64,000 bases of DNA from assembly GCF_028368975.1 (NCBI RefSeq), contig NZ_JAQNDM010000002.1, positions 5,512,425 through 5,576,424 of the forward strand. The letters are read 5' to 3'. Every line of letters begins with the position of its first letter. Positions within the stretch are counted from its first letter, which is position 1. This document shows, piece by piece, positions 1-8,004 of this stretch. A program made the position numbers and the translations under genes. Source of the stretch: Stigmatella ashevillena (GTDB taxonomy: Bacteria > Myxococcota > Myxococcia > Myxococcales > Myxococcaceae). The notes below the pieces were generated by a model, which saw only the letters and a program-made list of their open reading frames with translations, made no database searches and was not told the origin of the DNA.

Positions 1-30
1 GTCCCGGGGGCTCTACAGAGGTGGAACCCC

Positions 31-1269
31 TTGGTCCCGGACACCATGCCTCCAGACGCTCTGCCTCGCGCCACCTCCCCCATCCAGCGCCCTTCGCGCC
101 GGCGCTTCATCCTCGGTGCCACAGTCCTGGGCGCGGCGGTCCTGCTCGCGGGTGTTGCGCTGATCGTCAGCCCTCATGAGGCGGAGGGCAGGGGCGAGAC
201 GCATCCTGCGGCCGTGCCGGGCAGCCCGAACCAGGGGCCCCCCCGGCAGGGCGCCACTGCCGGGCTGAACGGCCCTGGAGGCGCTGCGCAGGAGGCCGTC
301 GCAGCCCCTCCGAGGTTCGAATCCACGACGTGCTGGCCGGAACTGGAACGCTTCAACGACCACGTGACGATCGAGAACTTCCGCGCGTGGGCCGAGCCCC
401 TGCTGGCCGCGCGCGAGCCGCTCGTCCGGGATTACCTGAAGGAGCGGCTCACGGAACTGATCGGGGGGGATGCGGGCCGCGCCAGCCAAGTGCTGGACTG
501 GGTCCGCGAGGCCGGGCCCAAGGACTTCAAGGTGTACCTGTCGGCCCTCCGGGACTCCGAGGCCATCCACCTGCCCCAGGTCGCGGCGCGGCTCACGGAC
601 ATGGGGTTGGATGGCAGTCTCGAGCCCAATCAACGCGCGGGCTTCCTGTCGGCCCTGGACACCCAGAAGCGGCTCGAACCCGCGGCGCTCACGCGGTTGG
701 CGGACTTCGCCAAGGATCCCGTTTCCGGGGAGGCGGGCTGGGCCGCTACCCGCACCATCGCGCGGGTCATGAAGCGGGACTTCCACCAGAACGGCAGCCT
801 CACGCCTTATCTGGACAAGCTGCTCACCATCGGCGCCGAATCGCCGGACGAGCAGATCCGCTACCTGGCACTGTCGATGCCCATGCACGCGGCGCCCGTG
901 CTCGATGCCGAGGCCACCGAGCGGTACACGCGGATCCTCGCCACCGAGGGCAGCGAGGACGGCCGGGAGGCGGCGGTGCACAACCTCTCCCTGTCCCAGG
1001 ACAAGGCCAAGGTGCTGGAACTGTTCGGCCGCTCCTTCGAGACCGAGCAGGACGTGTGCGTGCGCTGGGCGCTGTTCCGCTTCGCGGCGCGCGCCGCGGG
1101 CAGGGACGCGCTCCCGGTCATGGCGAACATGGCCATGACGGACCCGCGCTTCCAGCCGGACTACCAGACCTTCGAGCGGCTCTATGCCAGCGGCACCCTG
1201 GACTTCGTGCGGCTGTGGAACAGCCTGCCCGATCAGGATCCTCACCACTGCCTTGACCGCCACGACTGA
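31..1269 (+). CDS. Membrane-anchored hypothetical protein
   Basis: A 412-residue protein I do not recognise. Residues about 23-46 form one hydrophobic segment after an arginine-rich stretch (RRRF), so it is probably an inner-membrane anchor or uncleaved signal with the rest outside the cytoplasm. The remainder is helical, with repeated Leu/Ala/Arg patterns suggesting an alpha-solenoid like the HEAT protein just downstream. I chose the TTG at 31 because AGAGGTGG at 17-24 is correctly spaced for it; the ATG at 46 is too far from any ribosome site. The next gene starts 15 bp after the stop, so they are probably co-transcribed. The function is unknown. Confidence 0.7.
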   Translation: MVPDTMPPDALPRATSPIQRPSRRRFILGATVLGAAVLLAGVALIVSPHEAEGRGETHPAAVPGSPNQGPPRQGATAGLNGPGGAAQEAVAAPPRFESTTCWPELERFNDHVTIENFRAWAEPLLAAREPLVRDYLKERLTELIGGDAGRASQVLDWVREAGPKDFKVYLSALRDSEAIHLPQVAARLTDMGLDGSLEPNQRAGFLSALDTQKRLEPAALTRLADFAKDPVSGEAGWAATRTIARVMKRDFHQNGSLTPYLDKLLTIGAESPDEQIRYLALSMPMHAAPVLDAEATERYTRILATEGSEDGREAAVHNLSLSQDKAKVLELFGRSFETEQDVCVRWALFRFAARAAGRDALPVMANMAMTDPRFQPDYQTFERLYASGTLDFVRLWNSLPDQDPHHCLDRHD

Positions 1270-1284
1270 GCCCGCGAGCCCGCT

Positions 1285-2286
1285 ATGACGCACTTCACCT
1301 CCTTCCGCTTGAGCGTGCCCGGCCTGCTGGCCCTCACGCTTTGCCCGCTGCTGACCGCGCCGGCCTTCGCGCAGGCGGCCTCCTTGGGCCCGGCCCCCGT
1401 ACACCAGGGGGAGACGTGCTCGGTTCAGGGCTTGATGGACCAGATCCGGCGAGGACTCGGCTCGAAGTCGGAGGCGTACAAGCGCTACCTGCGCACGCTC
1501 CTGTGCGAGTCCGCCGTCACCTTGCCCGACAGCGAGCTGCGGGCGGCATTCGAGCGGGAGGCGGATCCCGCCATGGCCGAGCACCTGGCGGCGGCCCTTG
1601 TCGCGCGGACCGAGCGCGGTGTGGACCCCAGTGCCATGCAGGCCGTGGCGAAGCGGGCCCTGGAGGATCGCGACCCACAGGTTCGCGCCGCCACGGTCCG
1701 CGCCATGCGGCGGACCAGCGCCACGGAGAGCACGGGCGACATGTATGAGCGTCTGGTGAGGGACGCCTCGCCCGAGGTGCGCATGGAGGCCGCAGCCAAC
1801 CTCATCGAGGACAACCAGTTCGTCTACTCAGGCCACCATGGCCCGGCCGCGGACATGGCGGTGGCGGCGGCGGCCGCCTCCACGGATCCGAAGGTGACCG
1901 CGAAGATCCTCGGCAGCCTCTCGACCGAGGCGATCAGCGACGGCTCGACAAGCCGACTCAAGTCACTGCTGCAAAGCGACGACGCGGACGTCCGCGCCGC
2001 GGCGGTCACCGCGCTGGGCGGAGTGCCCTCGGCGCGGATGGCCAGCACCCGGGAGTCGCTCATCTCCATGTATCGCGGCGAGCAGGACTCCTCGGTGCGC
2101 AAAGCGCTGCTGCAAAGCATCGCCCAGCTGGGTTTCACGGGCGCGGTGCCCGAACTCCAGCGGCTGCGCGGCGTCGATCCCAGCCTGGTGGCGGAGATCG
2201 ACGCGTGGACGCAAGCACTCGGCATGGGCCTTCAGGAGTGGAGCCTGATTCTGAGGGAAAAACAGCGGTTACAGCAGGCTCGATGA
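1285..2286 (+). CDS. Exported HEAT-repeat protein
   Basis: A 333-residue protein with a cleavable signal peptide (hydrophobic core then APAFAQA, residues about 12-31). The mature part contains HEAT-like repeats with the usual acidic-x-x-VR-x-A pattern, for example DPQVRAATVRAM, SPEVRMEAAANL, DADVRAAAVTAL and DSSVRKALLQSI. HEAT solenoids bind other proteins and no catalytic motif is visible. It lies 15 bp downstream of the membrane-anchored protein and 52 bp upstream of the M23-like gene on the same strand, so a three-gene envelope operon is likely. The family assignment is confident; the partner is unknown. Confidence 0.8.
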   Translation: MTHFTSFRLSVPGLLALTLCPLLTAPAFAQAASLGPAPVHQGETCSVQGLMDQIRRGLGSKSEAYKRYLRTLLCESAVTLPDSELRAAFEREADPAMAEHLAAALVARTERGVDPSAMQAVAKRALEDRDPQVRAATVRAMRRTSATESTGDMYERLVRDASPEVRMEAAANLIEDNQFVYSGHHGPAADMAVAAAAASTDPKVTAKILGSLSTEAISDGSTSRLKSLLQSDDADVRAAAVTALGGVPSARMASTRESLISMYRGEQDSSVRKALLQSIAQLGFTGAVPELQRLRGVDPSLVAEIDAWTQALGMGLQEWSLILREKQRLQQAR

Positions 2287-2338
2287 GCCGCACGTCACCC
2301 ACGATGGGGGCCAATGCGTTGGCCCGAAAGGAGCAGCA

Positions 2339-2863
2339 ATGCATCACACGAGCAAGACGGCACTGGTGGCACTGGCTTCCCTGGCGCTCATTCCGGCCGC
2401 GGCGACGGCGCACACGGTCAAGTCCCCCTTCCCCGGCACCATTACGGCCACCACGTACTACCCAAGCGGCGGGTACCACGGCGCCATCGACGTCTCCAGT
2501 GGCCGCTGCAACTACTGGGGGGCCGAGACGGCCGTGGTGGGCTCGGTCTCCTGGACCGTGACGATCAAAACCACGGGCGTGGTCTGTAACGGGAACGGCT
2601 ACGAGAACGCGAACATGGCAAGCCACACCTGGGCGGATGGCTGGAAGTTTACCCAGAAGCACTTCATCAAGACCGCCGACTCGAAAAATCGCACGTGCGA
2701 CCGCTGCCAGGTGGGCAACGAGGGAGGCACCGGCCAGGCCACCGGCCCCCACGCGCACCTGATGCAGGACAAGCTCGGCACCAAGGATACCTCCTGGTAC
2801 TCGGGCTACACCGTCCAGGGCGAGGCCGTGACCCGCGACGAGACCCTCGGCGTCCTCGACTAG
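2339..2863 (+). CDS. Exported M23/LytM-like protein
   Basis: A 174-residue protein with a clear signal peptide (ending AAATAH, about residue 23). Two motifs fit the zinc site of M23 metallopeptidases: HGAID (H-x3-D) near residue 43 and PHAH (H-x-H) near residue 139. It is shorter than typical LytM domains, and the intervening part is rich in Trp, Tyr and Cys. If active it would cleave peptidoglycan peptides or other proteins outside the cell. AAAGGAG eight bases before the ATG fixes the start. A degraded second copy lies immediately downstream. The M23 call rests on the two metal motifs only. Confidence 0.6.
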   Translation: MHHTSKTALVALASLALIPAAATAHTVKSPFPGTITATTYYPSGGYHGAIDVSSGRCNYWGAETAVVGSVSWTVTIKTTGVVCNGNGYENANMASHTWADGWKFTQKHFIKTADSKNRTCDRCQVGNEGGTGQATGPHAHLMQDKLGTKDTSWYSGYTVQGEAVTRDETLGVLD

Positions 2864-2905
2864 CACCTGCAGAGGGCGGAGCAGTTCAAGCAAACCCCTT
2901 ACCCC

Positions 2906-3060
2906 TTGGAGCCCCATGATGGTTGGAAAGTGATGGGCTCGCTCGCGTGGACGGTGACGATCTTCACTACGACAGGCTCGGCACCAAGGACTCTCCGTGG
3001 TACGCGGGCGTCACCGTCAAGGATATGGCCTCGGCCACAAGGGCAATCTTTCCGTCGAAC
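2906..3060 (+). pseudogene. Remnant of a second M23-like gene
   Basis: Two short blocks resemble the gene just upstream but lie in different frames. GSLAWTVTIFTTTG (about 2936-2977) matches GSVSWTVTIKTTG, and LGTKDSPWYAGVTVKD (about 2978-3025) matches LGTKDTSWYSGYTVQG. The roughly 70 residues that separate these blocks in the intact gene are missing. This is a tandem duplicate destroyed by an internal deletion with a frameshift. Confidence 0.65.
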
Positions 3061-3143
3061 GCGTTGGCGCTGTTGGCCTCTCGGCCTGTCCTGCGAACCG
3101 AGAGGGGCATCTGGCATGGTGCCCCTCTTGCTGGGGGCAGGGC

Positions 3144-4676
3144 TCAATAATTGGTCACGGTGCTCGATACCTCGTACATGCGCATGTCGCAGCCTTGCCG
3201 ACGCGCGAAGAGAAACTTTGGTTTGCCTGCAACGGCACGGATCAGTTGGTAGCGGGCGTTGGACCCGTCACTGTTCGCGAGGGGCCAGTCTCCGATGAAG
3301 GGCTTCGCGGGCGTGTAGTTGTGGTTCGACCAGTTCCAGGTGAACTGGCTGCCCCCCCAGTCCACGGTGGTGGCCCAGTCCGCAACCGAACCATTCTGGA
3401 TGAAGAACCATTCGTCCCTGGCATCGGTGTAATCGATATTGCCTACCAGCAACACGTCGCTCGTTCTCTGCGGGTAACCTACTCCTGCGATGCTATTGGC
3501 CCCGTAGGTGCTCCAGGCCCAGTTGAAGTTGTTGTTTGCGAACGAGAAGGTCGTCGCCCAGCCCCCCCGCCCGAGCAGTTCGTCCTGGCCATCGCCGTTG
3601 GTGTCGCCCCCATTGCTCAATCTGCTCCGGTAGGGATACAGGGCGTGAGACGTGACATCGGGGCCTGTGCTCCACACCCAGTCCCAGCCACTGCCATTCG
3701 CATTGAGGCGAAAGAGCGTGATCCAGCCGTTCTGACCCACGCCGACAATCTCATCCTTGTTGACGGGCGAGCTCCCGCTGTTGCCAGCGATGTCGAAGTT
3801 GCCGGATAGGAGATAGTTGCTCTGTTGGGCATACGGGTAGAGAGCGTCCTGGGCGTTGCCATAGTTGCTCCACCCCCAGTTCCAGTTGCCGTTGTCGAAG
3901 TGGAACATCGTCAACCACGGCGTGCCGCCTAACACCTCGTCCTTCCCGTCCCCATCGAAGTCACCGACAATGAGCTTGTCCCGGTACGGATAGATGCCGT
4001 TGCCCGCGGCGCTGTCGCCGTAGTTGCTCCAGCCCCATACCCAATCGTTGTTGATGTAATGGAACATGGTCATCCACGTCGAGGAGACGCCGAGGATGTC
4101 CTCGGTGCCATCGCCATCGAAGTCGCCAACGTAATGCTTGGAATAGTCTGCAATGGCCGAATGGCTCGACGCTGTCCAGACCTTGGTCCACCCATTGTTA
4201 GGGCCGTTGACGGTTACCGTGGCCGTGCTGGTATCCACAATCTGGCCCAGGATGTTGCTGATGCGGAAGGTCACCGTCACCGTCTGGCCGGGAGAGGCAC
4301 TCGCGGGAACGATGCCAGAGAAGGTGACAGGCCCTGGGCCGGTGATGGTCTGGAAGGCGCCAGCGACAATGTTATTCCAAGTGGCCTGGAGGTTCTGGAT
4401 GGTGAAAGGCCCCGACTGGGTCACGGTCATTTTGTAATTGGCTGCGGCCAAAGCCCCCGAGTACGAGCCTTGGTTCGAGAACGGCACGCCTGCGGTGGGT
4501 GTCACTGGCGCACAGAAGGACACCGTGGCTGCGGAGGCAACGCCGGGCAGCGACACGGTGAGCGCAACGGCCAGCACGGCGAGGCGTAGCCCGCGCGAGC
4601 GCTGCGCGAGACGGGGCATGATGGGAAACGGAAACTGCGGAAGACGTGATAGGATTGGTGCTTCGTGCATGTTCAT
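3144..4676 (-). CDS. Secreted VCBS/FG-GAP repeat protein
   Basis: A protein of about 510 residues with a signal peptide (RLAVLAVALTVSLPGVASA). An Ig-like or transthyretin-like domain comes first (about residues 40-160). At least five repeats follow, built around calcium-loop motifs such as DFDGDGTED, DFDGDGKDE and DTNGDGQDE with recurring WxWGWSNYG segments; this is the VCBS/FG-GAP type, probably folding as a beta-propeller outside the cell. I chose the ATG at 4676 (GAGG just upstream) over the more distal start at 4715 because it leaves a normal signal peptide. It is convergent with the M23 gene group. The substrate or partner is unknown. Confidence 0.8.
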   Translation of the reverse strand: MNMHEAPILSRLPQFPFPIMPRLAQRSRGLRLAVLAVALTVSLPGVASAATVSFCAPVTPTAGVPFSNQGSYSGALAAANYKMTVTQSGPFTIQNLQATWNNIVAGAFQTITGPGPVTFSGIVPASASPGQTVTVTFRISNILGQIVDTSTATVTVNGPNNGWTKVWTASSHSAIADYSKHYVGDFDGDGTEDILGVSSTWMTMFHYINNDWVWGWSNYGDSAAGNGIYPYRDKLIVGDFDGDGKDEVLGGTPWLTMFHFDNGNWNWGWSNYGNAQDALYPYAQQSNYLLSGNFDIAGNSGSSPVNKDEIVGVGQNGWITLFRLNANGSGWDWVWSTGPDVTSHALYPYRSRLSNGGDTNGDGQDELLGRGGWATTFSFANNNFNWAWSTYGANSIAGVGYPQRTSDVLLVGNIDYTDARDEWFFIQNGSVADWATTVDWGGSQFTWNWSNHNYTPAKPFIGDWPLANSDGSNARYQLIRAVAGKPKFLFARRQGCDMRMYEVSSTVTNY

Positions 4677-4940
4677 GGAAGCCTCGAGAGGGTGCGGCGA
4701 GGCTTCATCAAGCACTGTGCATGCCAGTGCCAGGGCATGCGCGCGCCCCCTGGACAGGGCATGACCCCCAGGGTGCCAGCTCTGTCTTTGTTGCGGCTCA
4801 AGTTACAGGGCGCCCTCGTAGGTGTGACTGCTTTCGCTACAAGGAAGGGCCGACAACAGGCAGCAGAGGGCGTACGACCAAGGTTCACAGCGGAAGGTGC
4901 CGCAGCGCGCAGATGCTCGACGAGGAGCCGGACACGCGGC

Positions 4941-5080
4941 TCATTTGATGACGTGTCGCGCCTCTACGTGCTGGCGCTCACCCGAGGGGAGCCCGGCGCG
5001 CTCTACCACACCGTCGGAGGTGAGCGCCCGAACCGCTGGATCGCGGAGGCCGTCGCGCGAGACGAGCTTCACGCTCTAGC
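4941..5080 (+). pseudogene. Fragment of an SDR epimerase-type gene
   Basis: The translated stretch DDVSRLYVLALTRGEPGALY resembles the (V)DDVARLYVLAL...G.LYH segment of atypical short-chain dehydrogenases (NAD-dependent epimerase family). No start codon, Rossmann fold or active site remains, and similarity fades after about 5040. The 4677-4940 interval upstream shows no gene and would hold the promoter of the VCBS gene. Confidence 0.5.
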
Positions 5081-5144
5081 GTCAGCCCTCGCGCGTCATC
5101 CGCTCCTGCCGCGCGGCTTCAGCTTTGCTCGAGTTGGTTGGAGG

Positions 5145-5330
5145 AGAGCCCCGCCTTTGCCGCGACGGTGGAGGAGCCGAGCAAGGAGCGCACACCCCGT
5201 TTGGACTGGGCCGGGCTGCTGCGCAGGAGGTTCGCCCTGGATGTGTTCACGTGCTTGAGGCCCCTGCGCGAGGGCCGCCCCAGAGCGCGGGGTGTTGAAG
5301 CTCAAGCCGCCACAGCCAGCCAAGAGAGCC
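5145..5330 (+). pseudogene. Remnant of an IS91-type transposase
   Basis: The segment LDWAGLLRRRFALDVFTC resembles the conserved C-terminal W-x-x-LLRR-x-F-x-x-DV-x-x-C region of IS91-family transposases, which is normally followed by a CGG zinc-knuckle motif. Here the sequence diverges right after the cysteine, so a frameshift or deletion has removed the end. No catalytic tyrosine region is present. Confidence 0.45.
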
Positions 5331-5351
5331 AGGCCCCTGCCGCTCCCCTCC

Positions 5352-5813
5352 TGGGAAACATGAGCAGTTGGGGGACACCCCGGAGCGCACGGGGTTCTGA
5401 CTGGAGGAGCTGGCGGCGCCCTACAAGGAGTTCACGGAGGCGGGGGCGCAGATGGACATCGCCTCGCCGTGCGGGGGCAAGGCGCCCGTGGACCCGGGGA
5501 GCGTGAAGGAGGCGGTGGAGGTGGCCAAGGCGTTCCTGGCGGATCCGCAGGCGGCCAAGAAGCTGGAGAACACCCTGGTGCTGGAGAACGCGAAGGACAC
5601 GTACGACGCCTACTTCGTGGTGAGCGGGCACAGGGTGATGTGGGACCTGGCGGTGCACACGCCGCTGCATCGCCTGCTCTCGACGGGCTACACCCGGGGC
5701 GCGGTGGTCGCCGCGGTTTGCCACGGGCCCGCGGCGCTGGTGGGGTGAAGGGGGCCGATGGCCGTCCGCTGGTGGCGGGCAAGCGCGAGGTCACCCAGGC
5801 CCTGAAGAAGTAG
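5352..5813 (+). pseudogene. Broken DJ-1/PfpI (type 1 glutamine amidotransferase) gene
   Basis: The sequence follows the Hsp31/PfpI-like family closely: EQLGDTPERTGF then LEELAAPYKEFTEAGAQ, and later the nucleophile elbow VCHGPAAL. The expected Trp codon (TGG) between GF and LEEL is TGA at 5398-5400. A one-base frameshift near 5745 separates PAALVG from VKGADGRPLVAGK. The C-terminus stops about 35 residues early. Both ends and the middle are damaged, so this is a pseudogene although a 98-residue frame starting at 5452 stays open. Confidence 0.75.
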
Positions 5814-5824
5814 GGTCTTGAAGC

Positions 5825-5855
5825 CAGGAGAGGAGGGGACACGCCTCCTCTCCTG
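5825..5855 (-). terminator. Perfect 12-bp stem-loop, probable terminator
   Basis: CAGGAGAGGAGG (5825-5836) pairs perfectly with CCTCCTCTCCTG (5844-5855) across a 7-base loop. Before the IS630 insertion it would have stood just downstream of the stop codon of the small defence gene (minus strand). No strong T-run follows, so the terminator role is inferred from position and stem strength. Confidence 0.55.
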
Positions 5856-5922
5856 CCTCTTGGCTAGTGGAGTGTCTTACAAGTTCGTGGACATAGTCGC
5901 GGGGGATGAATAGCTCTGGTGG

Positions 5923-6282
5923 ATGAGGAGACGTCCCCCGCGACTCATCCACCTGTCGCCCGAAGAGACCGAGTATCTTGAGGACTTGGTGCGAGATGGG
6001 CGCACCAAGCAGCGTGTCGCTCGTCGTGCGCGTATCCTACTGGCGATGGCCGACCCGGACACCATCGTCTCGGAGTTGGCCGACCACCTCGAGCAAAATC
6101 GCAGGACCCTCTGGACCCTGTGTCGTCGCTTCGAGGCCCAAGGGGTGGAGGCTGTAGAAGATGCTCCCCGTTCCGGTCGTCCGCGGGAGCTTTCCCCCCC
6201 TGCAACGAGTGGAAGTGGAGCGCCTGGCATGCTGCGAACCGGCCGGCGTCGGGCTGCACATGACCCACTGGTCCACTCGTAG
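5923..6282 (+). CDS. IS630 transposase, N-terminal frame
   Basis: A 119-residue frame carrying the N-terminal helix-turn-helix DNA-binding region of an IS630 transposase: LSPEETEYLEDLVRDGRTKQ, then an arginine-rich linker and a second HTH-like part ending in RSGRPRELSP, the usual family boundary before the catalytic domain. The true homology stops at a run of seven C (6194-6200). After that the reading frame in use moves to the overlapping frame starting near 6161. The last 25 or so residues of this frame are therefore probably not family sequence. Confidence 0.85.
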   Translation: MRRRPPRLIHLSPEETEYLEDLVRDGRTKQRVARRARILLAMADPDTIVSELADHLEQNRRTLWTLCRRFEAQGVEAVEDAPRSGRPRELSPPATSGSGAPGMLRTGRRRAAHDPLVHS

Positions 6283-7042
6283 TCTGGCGCGTGCTGCCCA
6301 GTTCCGGGGGATTGCCTCCACCATCTCCCACTCCACCGTCGCGCTCATCCTTCGCGATGCCGAACTGCAACCCCACCGCTGGCGCTACTGGAAGACACCG
6401 ACTCCAGACGACACCTTTCGCGCCAAGGCCGCCAAGGTCCTCTGGTGCTACGAGAATGCTCACTCCCTCGCAGAGCGAGGCGAGGTGGTGTTGTGCGTGG
6501 ACGAAAAGCCCAACATCCAAGCTCTGGAGCGGCGCTGCCCCTCGCGCTCGATGAAGCCGGGCCTCATCCAGCACCAAGAGTTCGAGTATGTGCGCCACGG
6601 CACGGTGAACTTCTTGGCCAAGCTGGTGGTGCATACCGGCAAGATGCGCGGCTGGTGTCTGGAGCACAACGACAGCGCCAGCCTGCGGGCGGTCCTGCCC
6701 CAACTGTTGTGGGAGCATCGCCAAGCCCGTCGCATTCACCTCATCTGGGATGCGGGCTCTAGCCACATGGCCCACCCGACGCGTTCGTTCCTCAGCAGCT
6801 ACTACCCTCAGGTTCGAGTGCTCTTCACTCCGGCCCATGCCTCCTGGCTCGACCAAGCCGAGTTGCTGCTGCGCGCCTTCGGGGCGCGCTACCTTCAGCG
6901 GGGCGACTGGGCCAGCCGCTCCGAACTCATCGAGCACCTCAACGCAAGCTGGCCCGAGTACAACCGTCTCTATGCCCACCCGTTCACTTGGTCCTGGACT
7001 CGGACCCAGATGCACCGGTGGGTGGACCGTTACCGGTCCTGA
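6161..7042 (+). CDS. IS630 transposase, DDE catalytic frame
   Basis: The catalytic half of the transposase. It has VVLCVDEKPN (first Asp), IHLIWDAGSSH (second Asp) and SWLDQAELLL (third acidic residue, D-x-x-E type), spaced as in IS630/Tc1 DDE domains. Homology begins at about codon PPLQRVEVERL (near 6196), so the protein is made as a fusion with the upstream frame through a +1 (or -2) shift at the C-run 6194-6200. The stop is at 7040-7042, directly inside the right inverted repeat. Whether the shift is programmed or an inactivating change cannot be told from one copy. Confidence 0.88.
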   Translation: MLPVPVVRGSFPPLQRVEVERLACCEPAGVGLHMTHWSTRSLARAAQFRGIASTISHSTVALILRDAELQPHRWRYWKTPTPDDTFRAKAAKVLWCYENAHSLAERGEVVLCVDEKPNIQALERRCPSRSMKPGLIQHQEFEYVRHGTVNFLAKLVVHTGKMRGWCLEHNDSASLRAVLPQLLWEHRQARRIHLIWDAGSSHMAHPTRSFLSSYYPQVRVLFTPAHASWLDQAELLLRAFGARYLQRGDWASRSELIEHLNASWPEYNRLYAHPFTWSWTRTQMHRWVDRYRS

Positions 7043-7071
7043 CTATGTCCAAAAACTTGTAAGACACTCCA

Positions 7072-8004
7072 CTAGGGTTGTCCCGAGTTGGCGCGCCAGC
7101 GCTCGATCAGTCCAGCCAGTTCCTGCTGCAGGCGCTCCAGTTCCGCCGTCACTTCCTCGCGCGCACGCAGCCTGCGCTCTTCGGGGTCGCCGATGGCCTC
7201 ATCCGCTTCGTTGCCATCGTCGGCGCCGTCGAACTCTTCTTTCTCGTTGGCCCCCTCCTCGACCTCGTCCTTATCCGATTGGTCAGGAAGCTGTCCTCCG
7301 GATTGTTCGGGGGCAGCGGCCGCCGGCGTCTCCCCTTCCTCTGCTAAATCGGTAGCAGGAACGACCAGATTGGCCTCCAGACTGACGAGACGCCGTACCA
7401 CGGCGGGTAGGGCTGGCCTAATCGCCTTCTTCCACCAGTCGAGGTGCTCCCGAAGGGCCAACTCCTCACTCTCCATAGCCGCCTTCTCGGCGGGAGCCAC
7501 CTCGCGCGGCGGACGCACCACCGTCAGCAGCAGGCCGCTCACGACGATACGCGCCATGAAGTCGAAGAGTTCGTGGAACACCCCCTCCGGACCGCCGTGG
7601 CGGGCGTAGGCCGCCCACGGGTTGCGATCGGGCATGAGGCGCGAGAGTACCGCGATCGCCTTGCGGTAGTCGCCAAGTGGGTCGGCGGCGGCGGGCAGGT
7701 CGCGGCGCTTCGCCCACAGCCTCAGGATGAGGTCTGCGGCGCGCGCCTCGGCTTCAGCCTTGGCGGGGCCAGTTGCCCTCTCAGCCTCTACCATCAATTC
7801 CGCAAGGTGGTGCGCGAGCCAGTGCTCCAGCATTGCCCCCCGGGCGTCGAGTTCAAGGTTGCGGACCAGCTCCCGCCCAAGCGCCAAGGTGTCCCTCGGC
7901 GATGTGGAGCCCTCCGCCCCCGTCGAGGCGGTAGACTCGGTAGAACCTTCCCTCTGGCGGCTCGATTCCTTCCGCGCCAGCATGTCGTTGGGTTTCACGG
8001 CCAC
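7072..8004 (-). CDS. Small partner of the Avs-like NTPase
   Basis: A 310-residue cytoplasmic protein. A helical domain (about residues 40-200, including LGRELVRNLELD, HWLAHHLAELM and ADLILRLWAKR) is followed by an acidic low-complexity stretch (about 225-270, rich in D and E) and a C-terminal coiled coil (EVTAELERLQQELAGLIERW). I do not know a named family, but small helical proteins of this pattern sit beside very large STAND ATPases in other genomes. The GTG at 8004 has GGAGG upstream but gives a 152-bp overlap with the large gene. A later TTG near 7888 would give a shorter overlap. The TAG stop lies in the IS630 target site. Confidence 0.65.
   Translation of the reverse strand: MAVKPNDMLARKESSRQREGSTESTASTGAEGSTSPRDTLALGRELVRNLELDARGAMLEHWLAHHLAELMVEAERATGPAKAEAEARAADLILRLWAKRRDLPAAADPLGDYRKAIAVLSRLMPDRNPWAAYARHGGPEGVFHELFDFMARIVVSGLLLTVVRPPREVAPAEKAAMESEELALREHLDWWKKAIRPALPAVVRRLVSLEANLVVPATDLAEEGETPAAAAPEQSGGQLPDQSDKDEVEEGANEKEEFDGADDGNEADEAIGDPEERRLRAREEVTAELERLQQELAGLIERWRANSGQP

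Larger units (their letters stand above)
5867..7072 (+). mobile_element. IS630-family insertion sequence, 1206 bp
   Basis: The terminal inverted repeats of 32 bp (5867-5898 and 7041-7072) match at 30 positions and begin GTGGAGTGTCTTACAAG. A TA dinucleotide flanks each end (5865-5866 and 7073-7074), the target duplication typical of the IS630/Tc1 group. It encodes a two-frame DDE transposase. Removing the element and one TA restores a continuous junction with the neighbouring gene stop codon intact. The near-identical ends suggest recent insertion. Confidence 0.93.

Noticed and set aside
13-1584. 523-residue minus-strand frame opposite the first two genes
   Set aside because: It crosses two plus-strand genes with clear signal/membrane features and has no recognisable motif.
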